22,507 nucleotides of DNA from Seison nebaliae. Its lineage: Eukaryota > Rotifera > Pararotatoria > Seisonacea > Seisonidae. The DNA lies in NCBI GenBank assembly GCA_023231475.1, contig JALJEE010000270.1, positions 1-22,507 on the forward strand. The letters are read 5' to 3'. The notes below the pieces were generated by a model. It worked only from the letters and a program-made list of their open reading frames with translations. It did not search any database and was not told the origin of the DNA. Of this stretch, positions 18,061 through 22,507 are shown piece by piece. The translations under genes were made by a program, and so were the position numbers. The stretch's first letter is position 1. Every line of letters starts with the position of its first letter.

Positions 18061-21000
18061 TTACTGACATTGAGAACAGGTACATCCGAGTATTTTCTCA
18101 TACTGGAAAAACTCGTTAACAGTTCCGTTGTTGGTTGGATGTAAACACGACATTTCAATTATGTCAAATTGGACATTTGACGGTCTGCAACATTCACAAC
18201 GATAAGCGTTAGATCGTATTAAGTTCGAATGAATGTCTTCATTTTCATAAGCCTTTTCACCGAAATTCTCGTCCGTCCATATTTTATCGACCACCATCGA
18301 ATTGTGGTAAGATGGAGAGCACGAGCCGATGCATGAATGGATAGCTTGTTTCTTAGAACTCCGACATTTCCGGTCCGAAGTATAGACGTAATCAAATGCC
18401 ACGACTGCCGGTTGACATTTATTTGACATTTCATCTATAATTTTCGAAATAGAAGAATGAGAGAAATATGTTTAATTTATTCATGATGTTTGACGATGGA
18501 GAGAGGTGCTCTAATGTCAATTTCTCATTGACGTCATGCTAGAGTATTGTTTGATGATAAAAGAATGATTAATAACCTCTTCGTTTGCAGTTACCACAAC
18601 AACTATCACCTTTACTTGGTTCATACACAAAAGTATCATTATCATGTTGCAAACAAGTTTCCATATTTGTTGGGCATTTGTCATTACAAATCACTTTCAA
18701 TGTTTCTGGTTCACAGAAACATACAGAACATTTGTCGATTGGATGATCTTTATAAAATCCTGGGAAGATTTCAAGACTGGTCTCCACTCCTTCTATTTCA
18801 TATGGTAAGTCGCACGTCGTTTTTATTCCAATACTTTGCCTCGTCGAACCATATCCGCCTATCCATACGAAATAAACATCAAAATAAGAGAATAATGTAA
18901 TTAACATTTATTTTGGTTGCATTTTCTTTTCTGTTGTTCTTGTGCTATAGTTTCATCATTAATCTTTTGATTTATCATAGTCACATTTTGTGATGATGAC
19001 GGAACACATGGTGCTCCTTGACATTTTGGTTTTGGCGAATTACACAAACGGAATCGTACCTAAGATTGTTTGAAAATGAAAATATTTTACTCTATAACAA
19101 TAGAACTTCGTCTTCGTTACATGCATTCTCATCACATTCCGACCATTCCGACCATAATGACCATTCTCCATCAGTTTTAGCTTCCGGTTTATCTCTTTCT
19201 TCTATGACGTTATTCTCCGTACAAATTCTTTTTTAGAAATTGAATTTTTTAGAATTAGAAATTTAGATATATAAATCAATATAATATATAATAAATTTGA
19301 ATATTAACAATATTTTACATTCCGTTGCTTGAAGTATTTGGTTTAACTGATATTCTTTTCCATCATATTGACATCCTTCTAAGCATTCATCACATTCTCT
19401 CTCTTCTGACTGTTCAGTATCATTTCCTTTGCAAACGAATGAACGATAACGATTCTGCTTACCATCACATTTATCACAAACGCCCCAATCGGTCCATTGA
19501 CTATAATAACAAGGTTCTTCCGTCGTCGTTGATGTCACTTGGTTAATACACTCTCCTTCAGTACAAACCGAACAACCATTTTTACATGTACTAAATTCAA
19601 AAATTTAAATAGACTATCAGTGTTAGAAAAGCAATTAACCAGTTTGAACATGAGTTTTCATCTGGATTTCCAATGATATCTCCAGGTAAATATGTAATAC
19701 CGTCAATGTGACAAGGACATGTACTATAACTAACACATTTTTCAGACAACGAGTCCCACATCAAACCATCAGCACATTCACAACCTGGTTTGCATGAATC
19801 TTGTTCCACACAAGAATTAGTACAACTTAACGAATCGCAAGTCTTTCCACATCGATTAGCGCAAGTTGTGTAGATTTGATCCTTCTTCGCACACATTATG
19901 ACATTGCATTTGTTTTCATCTTTAATACACGGTTCTTCTTGCTCCTTATTTCCCACACAATTGTCTTTACCATTACATTCGGATTTCAAACATGTTCGAC
20001 GACGTTTCCTTAATGTTGGTTGACATTCGTCTTCACATTCGCCTTCCCAATTTGACCATTCCGACCATGTCGCATCAATTGGACAACATCGAGTGTTACA
20101 GTCATTTACTTCGGTCAAAGTTTCGTTTGAACATGAAAGTTGGTTTGCCAATATTTCTCTTTTGCGTTCAGTTTTGCCTAATCCACATTTCTGAGTACAT
20201 TCCGTCCAATCTGACCATTCGCCCAAATAACATTCTTTCGTTTCATTAACCTTTGTGCATTGTTCGGGATAATAACATGGAAGATATTCTATCTTATTAC
20301 CCTCACATGGTTTTCCACCATTTATTTCCACAATTCGTTCACGTGCTCTTATTCTTTTAAAAGAATTATTGAACGTTTTACAATAATCGATAAGATCGCC
20401 ACACACTGTCCAATCAGACCAATCCAACCATGAACAATCTCGTCTACATAAATTAATATTGATTGGTACCTTGTTCAATTCGCCATCGGCTGAACATTTT
20501 AATTCATGACAATCACTCAAGATCAATTGGTCATCGTATGAAATAAGATCACCAATATTCACAACAGCATCAATTAATTTATTATAACCAGCTTTGTCGT
20601 CTTTCTCCAACCAACCGATTCCACCTGAAAGTATAGATAAAACATTCATATACGTATACACAGATAATTAGTTGAAATTAAAAGAAACCGATATTTGGAG
20701 AATAAAGATTTTTATTATTAAAAATATTATTCAAAGAGAATTGGGTGATTGCGCACTTACATGGAACACTACTACAATCTCTCTCATCAAACCACCGTTC
20801 AAATTCCTCAGAACACTCATTATTATCACCAGTCTCAAGCGTGCGATACCGGAAGCTTTTTCTTATACGTCCACATTTCGGGTTACAATCACTCCATTCG
20901 CTCCATTCCGTAAATCTACATACTAATAAAGTCATAAAAATAAATTTTAAATTAAATAAAAACCATAAGTAGGTTTAGTCGTAAAACCTACGATACCCGG

Positions 21001-22507
21001 TGTAGTAGTTTGAATTTTTACAATCGGTACAGTTGACGTTTTCAAAACTACTAATTTGGTTGTGAACGGTTGAGGTGTAGTGAAAATGATTGGCTTTCCC
21101 GGTGTAACTTTTGGAGTAGTAAAAACTTGTAGTTTTGGCGATGTAGTTGTTAAAATAAATTTGGGTAATGTGGTAAATGGAGCATTTGACGAAGTAACTG
21201 GCTTTGTAGTAAAGACCGCCATACCTCGTGTCGTAGTCGTAAATTTTTCCCGCGATGTTGTTCCCACGGTAAACGGTGCCATGAGAGACGTTGTTACTTT
21301 AGCAGCTTTAGGTGTCGTAAACACCATCATTGGGATTTTCGTTGTTGTGAAAGCAAAAATGGGATACGAAGATTTTGTTGTTCGCCAGACCAATCCTTCA
21401 GTGGTAGTTTTTAGACCTACTATTTTATTAGTAGTAGTGAAAGGGACTATTTGAGGAGTAGTGAATGGTAAGAAGTTTATAGATGATACAGTTGTAGCTT
21501 GCTTTGTAGTTAAACCAACTATATTGGTTCTTGGAGTCGTCATTACGGCCAATCCGGTTGTTGTCATTAATTTAACTATGTTCAAGGTTGACGGGATGAA
21601 TGATGGAGTTGTCTTAGTGGTAAATGGCAAAATTGGACTAGTTGGTATAAAAGGAACCATTGGTGTTGTCAATTTTATGATAGGCTTACCTGTAGTCGTA
21701 AAAGGCATAGTAGGTCTTCTAGTAGTTAAACCAACAATCGGTAAAGTAGGTGTGGTAAAAACGACATTTCGTTCCGCAGTGGTAAGCGGTGCAAATGTCT
21801 TGGGAAGAGTTGTGAAAGGTATAAATTGTGGGGGAAAAGTTTTTAATGGTAAAGAAATCGTTAGTTTAGGATATCCGGTAGTAGGTAATTTTGTTATAGA
21901 AACCGGAGTAGTTAAACGAACTATGCTAGAAGGAGTAGTCTTAAAAGGTTTTGAAATCGTTGCAGGTACAATGGGCAAAGTTGTTAGAGCATCGTAGCAT
22001 TTTAACGCATTAAATACCAAATATGGCAGTTTTTTATCCATTCCAAATTTTAGTATAACCATTTCAACAGTCGGTATTTCTGTGAAATTAATCTGAATAC
22101 TTCCTTTAAAACTCCATTTCTTCAATGATATATGATTGTTATCATAGGCAATTAAATTACCCTCAGTCCTATCGTTATTAATTAGTATTCTAAGAACAGA
22201 CACTGTTCTGCTTTCAAACTTCATTTCTGTTGTATATGTTCTATTAACTAACGAATAATTATTCCATACTACGGAATTTTTCTTAACAACAGCTGGCGGA
22301 TAAGTTTTTATATTTTCGATAAAGACCGGTTTCTGATCGAAACATATATTAGTTATCTTCATTTCAGCAATATAACATCCATCAATTATCAGTTTCACAT
22401 TCTTCGGCTTATTTTGACTAATTATGACCACATTGACTTCTAACACATGTTGGTTCAATGTATCAATCAGAGCTGACACGGGAACCTTGGCTGCTTGGTT
22501 TTCGATA
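18061..22507 (-). CDS. Secreted Thr-rich, TSP1, TIL, VWC and CTCK protein (5' cut)
   Basis: Extracellular matrix or mucin-like protein in the style of SCO-spondin and arthropod hemocytin. Exons: 22507 (edge)-20964, 20922-20761, 20624-19640, 19590-19309, 19227-19107, 19059-18906, 18858-18577 and 18434-18061; about 1300 residues are visible and phases agree. Order: an unrecognised, probably beta-rich domain (22507-21995); about 340 residues rich in Thr with FTT/LTT every 10-12 residues (21990-20970); TSP1 (WSEWSDC); a VWC-like stretch; TSP1 modules WLDWSDW, EWSDWTEC and WSEWSNW; a TIL domain (MCAKKDQIYTTCANRCG ... CKPGCECADG); VWC (NSCSNCTC); TSP1 (YYSQWTDWGVC); VWC; TSP1 (WSLWSEWSEC); VWC with CCGNC; and a C-terminal cystine knot (CIGSC ... 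CTCSQCQ), which usually forms dimers. The start and signal peptide lie outside the window. The exact family member is not certain. Confidence 0.87.
20964..21990 (-). repeat. Degenerate Thr-rich codon repeat
   Basis: Inside the largest exon, the protein repeats a loose 10-12-residue pattern: a hydrophobic triplet such as IVGL, MPF or VVF, then TT, then Pro and Lys (for example KPIIKLTTP, MPFTTTGKP, IVGLTTK). The DNA shows the same as gtagt/ggtgt-rich repeats on the plus strand. Unlike ordinary mucin tandem repeats it contains few Ser residues and many aliphatic and Phe residues. Confidence 0.75.
21995..22507 (-). other. Unrecognised domain upstream of the Thr-rich region
   Basis: About 170 residues with alternating hydrophobic residues typical of beta strands, four Cys (DGCYIAEMKITNICF, then LKCYD near the end) and several N-glycosylation motifs (NYS, NRT, NFT). 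It precedes the Thr-rich stretch and is cut by the window edge. I do not recognise a family; a carbohydrate-binding or discoidin-like beta sandwich is a guess from context only. Confidence 0.4.

Noticed and set aside
21080-21997. Two long plus-strand Val/Gly-rich frames
   Set aside because: They are antisense shadows of the Thr-rich codon repeat on the minus strand (ACC/ACT read as GGT/AGT and shifted).

Overview
The window is eukaryotic nuclear DNA: AT-rich, with split genes, very short introns (41-168 bp, most 44-58 bp), no operons and closely packed genes. Gene content (transformer-2, lipase maturation factor, tetraspanins, and a large secreted TSP1/TIL/VWC/cystine-knot protein with a Thr-rich stretch) indicates an animal, and the compact short-intron style suits a small arthropod. 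An acariform mite is my best guess, but that is inference and no diagnostic marker is present. Exon boundaries were drawn by hand from reading frame, GT-AG rule and family conservation.

Layout. 1-1160 holds two unrelated foldback elements: an array of one 16-bp motif in opposing orientations (1-275), and a 412-bp element with perfect 33-bp terminal inverted repeats that carries a truncated FLYWCH zinc-finger fragment (749-1160). Low-complexity DNA follows. A transformer-2 splicing factor lies on the minus strand (2189-3021), including a 44-nt last exon. At about 3481-4160 is a segment built from one palindrome after another, unlike its surroundings, followed by direct and tandem repeats to 4682. 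A lipase maturation factor (LMF1-type) gene occupies 4817-7403 minus. From 7404 to about 11400 no gene could be recognised, although open, exon-like stretches lie on both strands.

The right half starts with three tetraspanins in 4.7 kb: A (11408-12377, plus), C (12734-13827, minus) and B (15086-16089, minus). All three share a 98-nt exon in the same phase, so they are probably old tandem duplicates. C is divergent and lacks the glycine of the CCG motif. The window ends in the 3' part (about 1300 codons) of a minus-strand gene for a secreted multidomain protein, cut by the right edge (18061-22507).

The genes do not form a pathway. A shared feature is the splice donor: of 31 introns placed here, 25 have T at position +3 and 10 start GTTAAT, whereas GTAAGT occurs only three times. 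This donor usage and the palindrome segment are the two observations most worth testing.
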